Source of the DNA: Fusarium oxysporum f. sp. lycopersici 4287
Taxonomy: Eukaryota > Ascomycota > Sordariomycetes > Hypocreales > Nectriaceae
Reading direction: 5' to 3'
Length of the DNA stretch: 64,000 nucleotides
Assembly (NCBI RefSeq): GCF_000149955.1
Contig: NC_030994.1
Coordinates: 1,342,151 to 1,406,150, forward strand
Positions 44,501 to 56,160 of this stretch are shown here, piece by piece. The translations under genes and the position numbers were made by a program. A model generated the notes under the pieces. It was not told where the DNA came from. It ran no database searches and saw nothing but the letters and a program-made list of their open reading frames with translations. Numbering within the stretch: the stretch's first letter is position 1; each line of letters opens with the position of its first letter.

Positions 44501-44673
44501 AGAAGCAAGTCAAAGCAAGGATAGAAGCTTTGTCGTACCTTATGCCAACCCAAATACACTTGAGCAAAACTACCCTTTCCAATCTCGGAGCCGATGTTGA
44601 ACTGTCCTACTACAGCACGACTGCCCGACTTCCTGGACCCCGAGGAGGTCGAGGACTCCTGCCGGGCCGCCAT
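41582..44673 (-). CDS. ATG1: Autophagy-initiating serine/threonine kinase Atg1
   Basis: Three exons (44673-44539, 44356-41791, 41739-41582) give 952 residues with matching phases. The kinase domain opens with [20 protein letters not shown], carries the ATP-binding Lys in VAIK (54), then HRDVKPQN (Asp 168), [10 protein letters not shown] and [10 protein letters not shown]. It is followed by a long Ser/Arg/Pro-rich linker and a C-terminal helical region of the early-autophagy targeting (tandem MIT) type that binds Atg13. A region with [20 protein letters not shown] lies before it, as in other fungal Atg1 proteins. Atg1 starts autophagosome formation with Atg13 and Atg17. The second intron splits a Met codon, giving the C-terminal [20 protein letters not shown]. 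The coding frame upstream of 44673 stays open without another ATG for a short way. Confidence 0.95.
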
Positions 44674-45042
44674 GGCTTCCTGGTTGTTATTATCGATGGC
44701 AGGAAGATAGTCGGACTGCTTTGTAGCCCTAAGGCTTGAAAGATTCGGGGGAGGTGTGTGTCACAGAGCAGGTCGTCATGTAATCGATAGATGGAAGCTG
44801 TCGCAAGCGCCGATGGGCGTGATGGAAGAGGCGAGAAGGGGACAGAGGAGGATGGGGATGATTATCAACCAGGCGGAAGGTGATAAACCAAAGGTCAGAG
44901 GCGAGAACCTGCGCTGATGGTTGGTGAAGCAGCTAGTGGTCGGTGAGGACTGAGGACCCCTATGGGTGGACAGCCGAAGACGGATGGGATAAGACGAGAC
45001 GAGACAATACTACCTGACCTTAGCTCAGAGGCAAGGTTGAGA

Positions 45043-45066
45043 GGTAAGTAGGTAGTAGGTAGGTAT
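45043..45066. repeat. AGGTA/TAGG short repeat cluster
   Basis: Tandem GGTAAGTAGGTAGTAGGTAG-type units lie about 370-390 bases upstream of the Atg1 ATG. Confidence 0.6.
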
Positions 45067-46051
45067 CCGAAAAGGTGCGTAGAGTATAGACGGTACTTGA
45101 CTCGTTGCGCGCCTGCACTGCTATATCGAGCCAAACACAAGAGTTAGTGGATGTGGATGGGCGGAACAACTGATGGGATTCGAGACCGAGGACTCGTTCG
45201 CAATGAAGAGAAAAAGAAGAAGAGAGGACAAGAGGAACAGAAAGGACGGGAGAAAGACGAACAAGAAGCTATGGGGGATGCGTGTGACAGCGAGCAATGG
45301 TGACGGCACGAGCAATGGCGATCACGGCTGGGGATTGGATTACACGGGTATGATCCAGCGATTCTACACTTGCCTTGCCTTGCCTTAGAGGCTACAGCCT
45401 ACAAGCACAGCCAACACCCATAAGAGAAGACCCAGAGTTATTGCCAGATGGGGCTTGCTGGGGTGCTTGATGCTGGTGCGACAGGGCAGGATAAGGGTAG
45501 TGGAGGACAGAGAATGCGACGGGATAGGAATAGGTAGGGTAGGGTGCTGTACTGTACCTAGGACTAACTGGACGCTATCCTTACACTGACTGGATGGATA
45601 CCGATAAGCCTGGCAAGCCTGGGGGGTATGTTGAAGGCCAGGCCAGGTGACTAACACGGCACTGAAGCGAAGCTTTGGGCCTTTGGTAACGATCCAATCT
45701 GAGACGTTATACGAGCGCCAACCGTTGACCTGAGTCGAGGACCGTCCGTACTCGCTTTTAGAGAGGATGAGCGTGATCGGAGATAATCGCCCCCCAAAAC
45801 CGTGGACGCGGAAAGGGCGGTTAGAGAGGCGGACGACAGCGGTGACTCAATGGAAGGAAGGGATGGTTTGATGTTATCGTGCACCTCCAATGCATTGGCA
45901 ATGCCTAGAGTCTAGAATTATGCAGGTTGATGATTCGTACGTGTTGCTGAATGGGGTGTAGTGTCTTCCGTGCTGTAGGTACAGACGGGAATACAGAGAC
46001 AGTCCAAGGCTCCAAGTCAAGAGAGTCGGGACAGGCTGATCGGGGTTGCGT

Positions 46052-46068
46052 CACACACACACACACAC
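46052..46068. repeat. (CA)n microsatellite
   Basis: Eight or nine consecutive CA dinucleotides lie in the gene-free region. Confidence 0.85.
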
Positions 46069-46220
46069 TAGACGCAACTCTGGTACCGACTATTGTATTG
46101 TAGGTACACGAGGGAGTTACGCGGTGGTCAAACAGATGCTGTGCGAACAAAGTTTGTAGAATAACAACAAAGCACAGGGTACAGAAGGTTAATTGAGTTG
46201 AACAAAATGAATTGCCATAT

Positions 46221-46255
46221 AAAGAAAAGAGCAAAAAAAGAAAAGAAAAGAAAAG
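46221..46255. repeat. (AAAAG)n purine repeat
   Basis: Imperfect AAAAG units form a polypurine tract in the gene-free region. Confidence 0.7.
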
Positions 46256-46976
46256 TACGGTAGAGATAACACAGTGGAAAAACCAGGCAGAAAGTGAATG
46301 TGATGAGAGGTGAAGTGAATGACTGGTACGAATCAAGCCCAGTTAAGGTCGGGTTTTCTAGAAGGGGGAAAATGGGGAATGGCTACGTGCAGTGACTGTC
46401 CAGGACGGTCGACTGTAACTAGCCCGGCTGTAGGGGGCGCGTTACCTCAGGCAGCCCAGGGTGCTTAGCTCCATGCTCCAAAGCTTTCATCCATTCAAAG
46501 TAAGGTAACCCTTGAGTACCTGTTTAGTGTGTGAACTGCCGCAGGCGTCAGAGGGTCCTGGAGAATCTCCAATCGACAGGGATGTTGAGTGTCAGGGGGT
46601 ACATGCGATCTGTGTGAGAATCAGCCTCAAATCGCAAGTACCTCTCAACTCGGCTCAGAATGACAGCCTCACGAGTGGGTGTGGACGACTGAGACACACT
46701 CACATTCACGCAGGGGGATCATTGGAGATCGCAGAAACAGTGAGTAAGTGACTCTGACTGTCTGACAGCAGACAATAATACCAATAGACATTAATAATTA
46801 AGAGACAATGATCAAAAAGGGTCGGGTTTCCGGGGGATGACCTAGAGGCTAATGGATCACTTTGGGTGACCCCGTGATACACCCAAGTCCAAAACAAGAC
46901 CAGGGGATCAAAGACAAGAGCGGGATGAGAAGAGACAAAACCTGGAAGAGCCAAGGGACGAGTGAAAGGATGAATC

Positions 46977-47007
46977 AGTGAGTCAGTGAGTCACTCACTC
47001 ACTCACT
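46977..47007. repeat. Near-perfect inverted repeat of GTGA/TCAC units
   Basis: A 31-base palindrome is centred on 46992. Fifteen-base arms pair with a single mismatch (46984 with 47000), built from AGTGAGT and ACTCACT units. Confidence 0.75.
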
Positions 47008-47393
47008 TTACATTAGAAAAGGAAAACAACCGACAACCGCCGCAGCCTCCTTTCTCCATCCCCAGCAAGCACCCAAGTCCTAAAAAAAACAAAACAAAGA
47101 GGAATCATGCGGTGCATGATAACGATAAACTGAAAGTGCAATACACGCTGAGCTAAGCTATTCCGGGCCAAGTTCGACCACCTTCAACTCCTGTCAACGT
47201 TGTGAGCGCCTCGTGAGGAGGTGTTGTTGCCTGAGCCCGATGATGTGATGCATCTGATCTGTGGACAATAAGACAAAAGCCTCCTTTTTTCCCAAACTCA
47301 ATTTGGTCAAAACATCCCGTCATCGTAGGCTGTAACAACTGTTGTTAGTTATTAGCCTTGAGCTGGCTTGAGGTACGAAACAGACACAGGTAC

Positions 47394-47412
47394 AGGTACA
47401 GATACTGTACCT
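47394..47412. repeat. Perfect 8-bp inverted repeat with 3-nt spacer
   Basis: AGGTACAG at 47394-47401 and CTGTACCT at 47405-47412 surround ATA. A further ACAGGTA copy lies just upstream. Confidence 0.7.
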
Positions 47413-50400
47413 ACGGACGGATACAAGGTTGTGGATGCCGAGGTCGCCCGGCCCCACTGAGCGTCTCTCACGCGTCCACCTTCTCCGGAAGCTTTACCAG
47501 GAATTGAGCTCCATATGCTCTGAAACTTGGACCTGGGAAGTGGAGGATGAAACATGTCAATATCAAGTCTTGAACAACCTTGAATTGGCTTGTTTTACGC
47601 CAGCCAAGTTTGCGAGACTCCAAAGCATTGAACATCGATCGCAGTTAAGGTATGCATGTGCTCTCCAAGTACCGTACTCATGCTCTCACCACCTCAACTG
47701 CTATCAGCCCCCATCAAGACTGGCCATGTTTCTCCATCTACGCCATGGCCCGCTATAGCGCTCCCTGCCACGAGGTGCGACCAGCCCAGTGAGAAACATT
47801 GGCTGATCGTCGCTGATAGTCTGGAGAAGAAGATAGGACAAGGCCCGGTCCGGCAAAAGAGCCAAACACTTTTGATCTTGTCGCAGATAAATCTTGACCT
47901 CCCTTGTTTGGGCAAGGTTAAGTTAGAGCCAAGCTCGTGCTCGTGGAATACATGGCTGAGCTCAGATGGCGAAATAATTGTTATTAATACTGTAATTCGA
48001 TGCTGGTCACGCAAAGCGCATGGCGTCAGCGGATGCTCACTCGCTCGCAATAAGAGGCGTTCCGTTGCTCTATAATGCACGGCAGCATGGCTTTCTCCGT
48101 ATCGAAGACAAACTCACAATAGTACTGCGGCCCACGAATAGGTATCAATTCGCCCGACCAAAGAGCGTTATCATTATCATGCCCATGCCCTGCCGCAGGC
48201 GCCGCATAAAGGTACAGTACCGTACCCTGCAAGTTGTGTTCCTTTTTTGGAAACCAGGCAGACGAGGCCCATTAGGTTTCCCCGACTTTTTGAGTTAGCA
48301 GTAGGACTTGGGTCTAAGAAAGGGTGGGCAACCTCTGAACTAATTGGATCATGGTGAGAGTGATGTTTCCGGATATTGATGATGGCATTGAACTGGTGAG
48401 ACATGGTAACATGGACAGGACAAGTCAGGAACAGAAGTGCCCGCTCACGGTGCTCATCACTCACTCGCTTCCATTATCACGTCAACTGAACACGAGTCGC
48501 GATGATTCCTAAGCAAAAGAGGTACAGTCGAGTCAATTCAGGACAGCTAACTAAACACAAAAAAACAATACAAATACAAATACCGTCATCACGCACACCC
48601 AGATCGTCATCTTCTCGTCCTAGATCGGCAACTATCCCCCTGTTCCTTGACCGACTGGCTGCTTGAAAGCCGCTAGAACAAGGGAGCATGTTGCCTCGTC
48701 AACTTTAAATAAAGGAAAAGAAAAAAGGCATCATGTGCTGAAATTTTCTCCCATATTATTAACAAAGAAGTAAGGAATAGTGACGCCGACATGGGCAAGT
48801 CTGGCCTCAACTGTTTAGTTAGTTAGGACACTTGAGTTTCCTGTCTGATACGCTTCGACTATCTATCTCTTGGCGTTCTCGATGCATCTCAATCGAGTTA
48901 GTGAAAACCTGGAGAAGTGATCGATCCATTGCTTCTTATCTCTCATGCTGAACTCCGATATTTCTCTTATCATGGATGTGTTGGACATGTGCCTCTCTGC
49001 CTTCTCAGTTTGGCATACCGAGAATTTAGGAACACACACCAAAGTCCCCAATGCGTTCTCATGAATCGATAGAATGCGACCTCGAATTGGAGTCCTTTAC
49101 TCTTCACCCCCACGATCATTCTGACCTTGTGTGCCTGGCTAAACAGTCAACCAACCACACTCCAAACACGTGGATCTACTCAGCGATAACTGTTCTCATC
49201 CCTCAAACTCAAAGCAGCCACTTAGGGATCGATACATGTGCTTCTCTCCATTGCGCGTTGTTCATGTATGTGATTCTACTGCGGTTTGCTCAATCTGTAA
49301 CTTGCTCACATCGAGTCGCATTTTGCGAGTTTCACGAGACAATGATCCTCCCGTAACACAACGTCTTCTCTGTCAATCGGGCCAACATACGATCGCCCAG
49401 ATAATGTGCAAGATTGTCTCTGCCTATCACGAATGGCCTCATCCCCCACCACCTCTTACCGTAGTATCCTTCAAGTAACCAACAATACGGGCAAAACCTC
49501 ATGTATCAGGCCTCAAAACGGGCACCCAGCATGACCTTCCAAGCCATCCCCACATCTAATACCGCATGCCACGCGTTCAACAAATACAGTGCATGATTCG
49601 TAAAGGCTGCTGCGTTACAGTGCACTTTGAGCCACTCATGCGTCAATTGCAATTGGATGTTGTATGTTACCGCTCCAAATGCCGCCGAAGAATCCGTCGA
49701 ATCGGCGGCTTTATACCGGCCCTTTCGCCGTGCTTCGGGGCTCCGTAACGCCGTGTTTCAAGATCCACCGGACGGAAAACACGGATCCGATTGCGGGTTT
49801 CACTGTTACAGGTCTACAGGTGTTATCGTATGTTCAGCTTTCAAAAATGTCCCTTTTCTCCGACAATGCAAGTGATGGAAGTATTCCTGTGTAGAAACGT
49901 AATTACGTCGTCTCATGGTAAATCGACTGTAGCGAGTCAGGGGCGTACCTTAGAGCAGCATACCAAGACAATACCTTGGTCGGCACAGTCAGCTGTTACC
50001 CACACGTCGTTTTCCTTGCCGATTGCGAAAGAGAGAGGATAAACCTCCAAGATGACTAAGATGACTTGCCAGGTAACTTATGTAACATTGTTCATGTATC
50101 TGCGTGCACTTGTCTCATGATAGAAGGGCGGTCTTATGGCTGATCGATCTGCCGTGCCGAGCCACGTAGGGAACGCTTTTGGGGAAAGATCAGTTCTATT
50201 GTGCAGACCGCTAACCGCCGGTCTGAGATGATGGCAATATGTTACAATGACAGGTTTGTGGCCATGACGAGGGCATCATATCTTCCTCACCTAAAGCTAC
50301 GCTAGGCAAGTCTTTCATTGTCAATTATCTGGAGGTAACGGCGTGTACGGCAGAGTGACAGATAGATCATTTCAGCATTTTTATTCAATCGGGGTATTCA

Positions 50401-50595
50401 ACTTGTACAAGGCTTTCTAGCCGACATGGAATCCCAAACGCCGACCAGAGTGCTGTTCTCTGGTTATGCAGTTCGAACATACATCAATCATCCCGCTATG
50501 GTTTCCGAGCATAATACCCGTGCCTATTTATAGATAACAAACGCCGTTTTCCCTTGTTTTCCCATCATATCCATATCTTCAAGTTTAGGCCGCGT

Positions 50596-51960
50596 CTAGT
50601 GGCCCTTGGCTCGCTCAACATTGGGAAGCTCCTTGATAGCCTCAGAAATGATCTCGAGACCCTTTCGGAGCTCCTCCTCGCTGATCACCAGAGGAGGCGC
50701 AAAGCGGATGATGTCGCCGTGAGTAGGCTTGGCAAGAAGACCCTTGCTCTTGAGGAGCAGGCACAGATCCCAGGCAGTTCGGCCGTTGGCGGCGGACTCG
50801 TCGATGACAACGGCATTGAGCAGACCCTTTCCTCGGATCACCTTGAGGATAGGGGTGTTGAGAGCCTTGAGACCGTCGCGGAACATGTTACCGAGCTTCT
50901 CAGCCTTGGCAGTAAGATCCTCCTCTTCCATAATCTCAAGAGCGCGAATTGAGACGGCACAGCCCAGGGGGTTACCACCGTAGGTAGAACCGTGAGTGCC
51001 GGGCTCGACGACCAGCATGACCTCCTTGCTGCTGAGAACGCAGCTCACAGGGTACATACCACCAGAGATGGCCTTTCCGAGGGTAACAAGATCGGGCTTG
51101 ATGTTGGCCCACTGGGAGCAGAGCATGCGTCCAGTTCGGCCGATACCAGTTTGGATCTCGTCGCAGATGAACAAAACGTTGTGCTTGGTGCAGAGAGCCT
51201 GGACCTTGGCGAGGTAATCCTCATCGGGGACAACAACACCAGCCTCACCCTGGATGGGCTCGCAGATGAAAGCAGCAGTCTCCTTGCCGTGAGCCTCAAG
51301 AACCTCCTCGAGATCGGCAATGTTGTTGTATCGAATGGCCTTGCCAGTGGTGGGGTTGAAAGCACCAACATTGGGGACATAAGGGCCGTAGTTTTCTCTT
51401 GATTCGGGGTCGACTGACAGAGTAATGGCGGTCATCTGGAGCATGTTAGCAACGTTGCTTCAACTTTTAGGAATATTCGAACTTACGGTTCGACCGTGGA
51501 AGTTCTCGGAAACACCAAAGATCCAAGCCTTCTCCTGAGGAACACCCTTGACCTTGTACGCCCACTTGCGGGCAATCTTGATAGCAGTCTCAACAGCTTC
51601 AGCACCAGTGCACATGGGTAGAACCATGTCGTAGCCGAAAACGCTGCGGACCTTCTCAGCCCACTTGGGGAAGACATCGTTGTAGAAAGCTCTGGAGCTG
51701 AGGGTCAATCGACCAGCCTGCTCGGCAAGAGTCTTGACGAGTTCGGGGTGGCAGTGGCCCTGGTTGACGGCGCTGTAGGCAGAGAGGAAGTCGTAGTAGT
51801 GGCGGCCCTCAGGATCCCAGACGTTGATGCCCTCAGCGCGGGAGAAGACTACGGGGAGAGGGTGGTAGTTGTGAGCGGCGTACTCCTCCTCAATGGCGAT
51901 GGCCTTCTCGGTAGAGGTTGCATGGAACCGAGAGACGGCCTTTTCAGCGTGGGGAGACAT
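50596..51960 (-). CDS. OAT (CAR2): Ornithine aminotransferase
   Basis: Two exons (51960-51487 and 51435-50596, 51-nt intron) give 437 residues. Class-III aminotransferase motifs are all present: [75 protein letters not shown], and [16 protein letters not shown] with the PLP-binding lysine, then [17 protein letters not shown]. The enzyme converts ornithine and 2-oxoglutarate to glutamate semialdehyde and glutamate in arginine catabolism and proline synthesis. The N-terminus ([17 protein letters not shown]) has no clear presequence, matching the cytosolic fungal enzyme. The leader carries a TGACGTCA element and a pentamer repeat. Confidence 0.95.
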
Positions 51961-51972
51961 TGTGATGGGATG

Positions 51973-51980
51973 TGACGTCA
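51973..51980 (-). promoter_or_regulatory. TGACGTCA palindrome just upstream of the OAT start
   Basis: A perfect 8-bp CRE-type palindrome lies 13 bases before the ATG. ATF/CREB-like bZIP factors bind this sequence. Since it sits in the probable leader, its role is uncertain. Confidence 0.4.
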
Positions 51981-52000
51981 ATTCGGTGTTGTAGTTGGTA

Positions 52001-52040
52001 AAGTAGAGTAAAGTAGAGTAAAGTAAAGTAAAGTAAAGCA
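52001..52040 (-). repeat. Pentamer repeat in the OAT 5' leader (TTTAC/TCTAC units)
   Basis: Eight consecutive 5-nt units (AAGTA or GAGTA on the + strand, with one final AAGCA) lie 41-80 bases upstream of the ATG. Confidence 0.8.
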
Positions 52041-53695
52041 ACAAGAGTAGAAAGTGAGGATATCGCGAATCAAGTTACTTCTTGTTGGTGAATTGAATGG
52101 AGAGAAGACAAGAACAATTGGAAGTTTGAGGAGAACATGGCTGCTCTTTAAGGACCGATAGCGGGTTGACGGTTGTCGGCAAGCGGAGGCTTGTTGCGGA
52201 CAGGAAAGAGACAAGATATGATTTCTTAGGTAATTATTACAGCAAAACCAAGTCTGCCTCTAGAGTTGTTTGTCGACACTATACCCCTAAGTGCAAGTGG
52301 GAGCGACCAAGCGTGGGAGTGTGCGGGCGTGGTGTTGCGAAGTTGAGGTTGTGACGAAGCTGATTGGATGAGAGGCCCGGCGGAACTTGGCGGATGACCT
52401 GCCGCCACCGGCCGAGATGCCGTGTTCAGTTGATACAGTGAATGTCTTGTCTTTGTCTCGTCTTGTCATGACATGATGGAGAGGGGCATCGCTTACGGCC
52501 GTATTCAAGACATGTATGGATGGATCTGTTTGTCTCGCTTCTCCAAATCTAGATCACACCTTTTCGTGGTATTCCGAAGACGTCGAATTACTTTATTTGG
52601 TCTACGCCGCAATTTTAAATTGCCCGACATCGTTTCATTGGACATGATGTGCATCCATCATGAGTAAAAGAGGCTCTGCTCTGTGAACTCAGTGACAACA
52701 TAATCTGGGGAGAGGTGAGGGGAATGAGGGGCTCTAGAACCACATGACATGGGTTCAATGCAGGTCTAGACTTGACCAGCGACCCTATTTCTTGGATACC
52801 CAATGAAGAATTCTCTATTACTGTGATCATACCAGATGATAATCTGTGTCATGTCTATACTCTATACCTGTTGTGTATTGACCGTAGAGAGAGAGAGAGA
52901 GAGTATTTCCTCTCTGAAAACAGAGTTTGTCTCAGTTCATTTTACTGCAGCCATCAAAAGTGCCACACGCAACCAAGTCCAAACTATTTGCTTGCTATTG
53001 AGTAACAACTTCTCATCCTCATATGACCCCCAACCTGTCAATTGATATCGATGGAGTAATTAGATAGAGAACTAACCAATGCCATTTCCCAGTGTGTTCC
53101 CAGTTTGCGTGTATTCGGCAAAATCTTAGGCCTTATCCTTTACCGCCAGATGCCGCCCGTTCCGCCACCTCCGCTATTTATCAGCGGAACTGTCTTAACT
53201 CCGCCTGAGCCGCCAGAATTACATATGTAATATTTCGTTTCATGATGTAACAAAAGATGATATGTCATAAGCTTAGAGAGATAGATTATTTTATTTACAG
53301 TAGCAGAAATATGTTTTTATTCGGCGCTTGTTGTACCGAAGCAGAATTGGTGTTAACCACCGTACAGGTACTCCAGTTCGTCTCTAAATCACATCAGCTC
53401 CAACCCTAGAGACGGTCGAATACCCATGCTTATCCTACGTAATAGCTAATCAAATGTTATACAGACGCTTATCTTGTTTCTTGTCATGTTCCTGCTTCAC
53501 GCTGAACCGCCATTCGCTGTTCCATTTAAACTGTGGCTTGTGGCCAACGTCGGTTCAAGGCCACATGACAGAACGTTGCCAACCAATCAGCAGCCAATCA
53601 GCGCCTGAGCCACACTCTCACAATAAACAGCTGTCTCGTTAGAATAGTCCAACCCCTATCGACGCACTATACTTGGCCATCACTCAGTGGACATT
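52041..53695. other. Divergent intergenic region, OAT and Gpi10
   Basis: This region of about 1.65 kb holds a (GA)n run near 52887-52902, a CCGCC-rich patch at 53149-53215 and the palindrome ATTACATATGTAAT at 53218-53231. No gene is recognised. Confidence 0.45.
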
Positions 53696-55772
53696 ATGTC
53701 GTCCGCGACAGTTTCAAGGAAAGTCTTAGACGAGGCTCGGAATAAGAGGAATCGATCTGTTTTCCTGCGTGATATCATTGTCATTCGACTCATCAACGCT
53801 TGGTGGATAGCTACCTTTTTCCAACCAGATGAGTTCTTCCAATCTCTTGAGCCAGCTTGGGATTTGGCTTTTGGCTCCAGGAGCGGTGCATGGTTAACTT
53901 GGGTTTGTTTATTTTTTTATTTTTTTTTTATCTTCTCGTTTATATCTACCTGTCGTAGAAACACCCATGTGTGTTTCCTCCTTCATATGTGGTTGTTTTA
54001 CCAGTTGCGAGGTGACAACACACCACTTACACCATACCAGCTACTACACGTTCACAGTCGATTATAGCCACTAACAGAATTTGTTAGGAATGGAAACATC
54101 AACTCAGAACCTCTCTTCACCCAGCTCTCTTTGCCGGGGTCTATCTCATCGCAGACTTCATCTCCAGCCGCATCCTCCCTATAGGCATCCTCCGCGCTGC
54201 CATCCTCGTCGCAGCCCCGAAAGCCCTTCAAGCCGTAATTGCTGGTCTTGGTGACTGGTACACCTGGCAACTCGCCGTGTCTATTTATGGAGCCAACAGC
54301 AATGTCTCCTTCTTTGCAGTAAGTTATATATCCAAGTTTCCAGGCCATTGACTGACTTGATGGGCCAGCTCTTTCTTCAACTCTTCAACCCCTGGCAATG
54401 GTACTGCTCTACACGTACCTTTTCCAACTCTCTTGAAACGACTCTCACTGTTATGGCGTTGTATTATTGGCCTTGGGAACTTGTCAGTGCTGCACAGACA
54501 ACAAAGGAGAATCCCAAACCTACCCCTGTTCTCAAGAGTCTCTGGCCGCTTCGTGCGTCTCTGTGCCTGGCAGCATTGGCCGTCGTTCTTCGACCGACCA
54601 ACGTCCTCATCTGGGCGACTATTGTCTTCTTCACCCTCACCCGAATCTCACTACAAGGTTCTTCACCGCTCACAATTTCGACTGTGTTTGCATTGATTCG
54701 CGAGGCAATTCTCTGCGGCTCTCTAATCCTGGTCATTTCCATCGCATCAGATCGTCTATACTTTGGCTTCTGGACATTCCCTGCGTACAACTTCCTCAAC
54801 TTCAACCTCTCCAAATCCCTCGCTGTGTTCTATGGCCGCAATCCATGGCACTACTACATTCTTCAGGGTCTCCCTCTTATCTGCACCACTAGTCTTCCCT
54901 TTGCAATTATGGCTCTGTACAAGTCAAGTGCATTTGCCTCATCAACGAGCCAGTCCAATACACTGAAGACACTCGCATATACCGTCTTCACAACTATCGG
55001 CGCGCTTTCACTCATCTCTCATAAGGAGGTTCGCTTCATCTATCCTCTTCTTCCAGCACTCAGCATCCTCTCCGCTCCCGTTGCCGCCTCATTCTTCACT
55101 TTCCAGCCAGATGCTACCACCAACAACCCCCGTCCTCGGCCTCAAATCCGCAATAAGCACTATCTCTTGGCTGCCCTGGGCGTCAACGCCTTTCTCGCAG
55201 GATATCTGTCTTTCTTCCACCAAACAGCCCCCCTCAATGTTCTTACATACCTCCGCCATGAGTACGAACGCATCCACCCAGACTCAGTTCAACTCGCCCA
55301 GACTTCTCGCTTCTCTGTTGGCCCTGGGAAAGACGAAGAATTATTCGCCCTTTTCCTCATGCCTTGCCATTCTACCCCTTGGCGATCCCATCTAGTATAC
55401 CCTGGTCTACGAGCTTACGCCCTCACTTGTGAACCACCTCTTCACACTGAGCCAAACACTCGTGAGCGGGAGAACTATCGTGACGAGGCCGATCGCTTTT
55501 ACGACAACCCTATTCCCTTTCTTACTTCGGAGCTATTTGGACCAGAAAAGCCGCTTGCTGTCCCTCGCTACATCGTCGGTTTCGACGGTATCGAGCCATG
55601 GCTACAGGACTTCGTCAAGACCCCTGAGGCGCAGGCTCTCAGTCTCACACAGGTGCGCCCTGTTTGGAAGGGATTCAATGGTTTGTTTAACGAAGATTGG
55701 CGACGCTCGGGAAAGATGATTGTGTGGGACACTGGTATTTACGATAACGCACCTCCAGCGAAGGAGTCGTAG
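53696..55772 (+). CDS. GPI10: GPI mannosyltransferase 3 (Gpi10/PIG-B)
   Basis: Three exons (53696-53902, 54088-54318, 54369-55772) give 613 residues. The first intron is long for this window (185 nt) and contains poly-T. The motifs of the GT22 dolichol-phosphate-mannose-dependent family are clear: [14 protein letters not shown] near the first membrane segment, [46 protein letters not shown], and [15 protein letters not shown] (the HKEXRF signature). Many hydrophobic segments fit an ER multi-pass enzyme. Gpi10 adds the third mannose of the GPI anchor precursor on the ER lumenal side. The C-terminal region ([29 protein letters not shown]) matches the family. Confidence 0.92.
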
Positions 55773-56160
55773 ATTGGCTGTGCAAATTTTGGATGAGTAT
55801 TGAGTGTATACTAAGAATGTAAGCCCTTGAGCAACCAGCGTATGCATCAAACTATGAAAACTGCTTGGATTTCATATCTTTGTTGTAGTAACCTGTACTC
55901 CTTGACTATACTCCTCCACCCGCTCAAATGAAATAAAGCTCACCATCACACCAGGCTACATTACATACATGTAATCGACTTATAAGGGTGGTAGAGGGTC
56001 TAGGTAGGGTTCAGTCGATAAACCCGTCTCCCGCATATCCATCATGATGTCCATCTCATTCTCCCTAAAATAAACTAAAAAGAAAAGGCTATCCTGCCGT
56101 GATACTACTTCAACCATTCCAAAATACTCTTTCCATTTAAACTAGAACGCTTTTCTCCTC
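55773..56160. other. Short intergenic region between convergent genes
   Basis: This is 3' flanks of Gpi10 (+) and the RhoGAP (-). Nothing is seen. Confidence 0.4.

Larger units (their letters stand above)
44674..50595. other. 5.9-kb region without recognisable genes
   Basis: This stretch lies between the Atg1 start (-) and the 3' end of the ornithine aminotransferase (-). I found no coding frame with splice logic or family motifs, no tRNA or rRNA, and no transposase. It contains several simple repeats and inverted repeats (listed separately) and presumably the Atg1 promoter with a long leader. Non-coding transcripts are possible but not visible. Confidence 0.5.

Noticed and set aside
44895..49894. 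Many short open frames in the gene-free region
   Set aside because: None shows a start context, intron signals or protein-like composition; several simply follow microsatellites.
19149..51960. GABA and ornithine aminotransferases as a linked pathway cluster
   Set aside because: They are 30 kb apart with many unrelated genes between them, and both are ordinary housekeeping enzymes.
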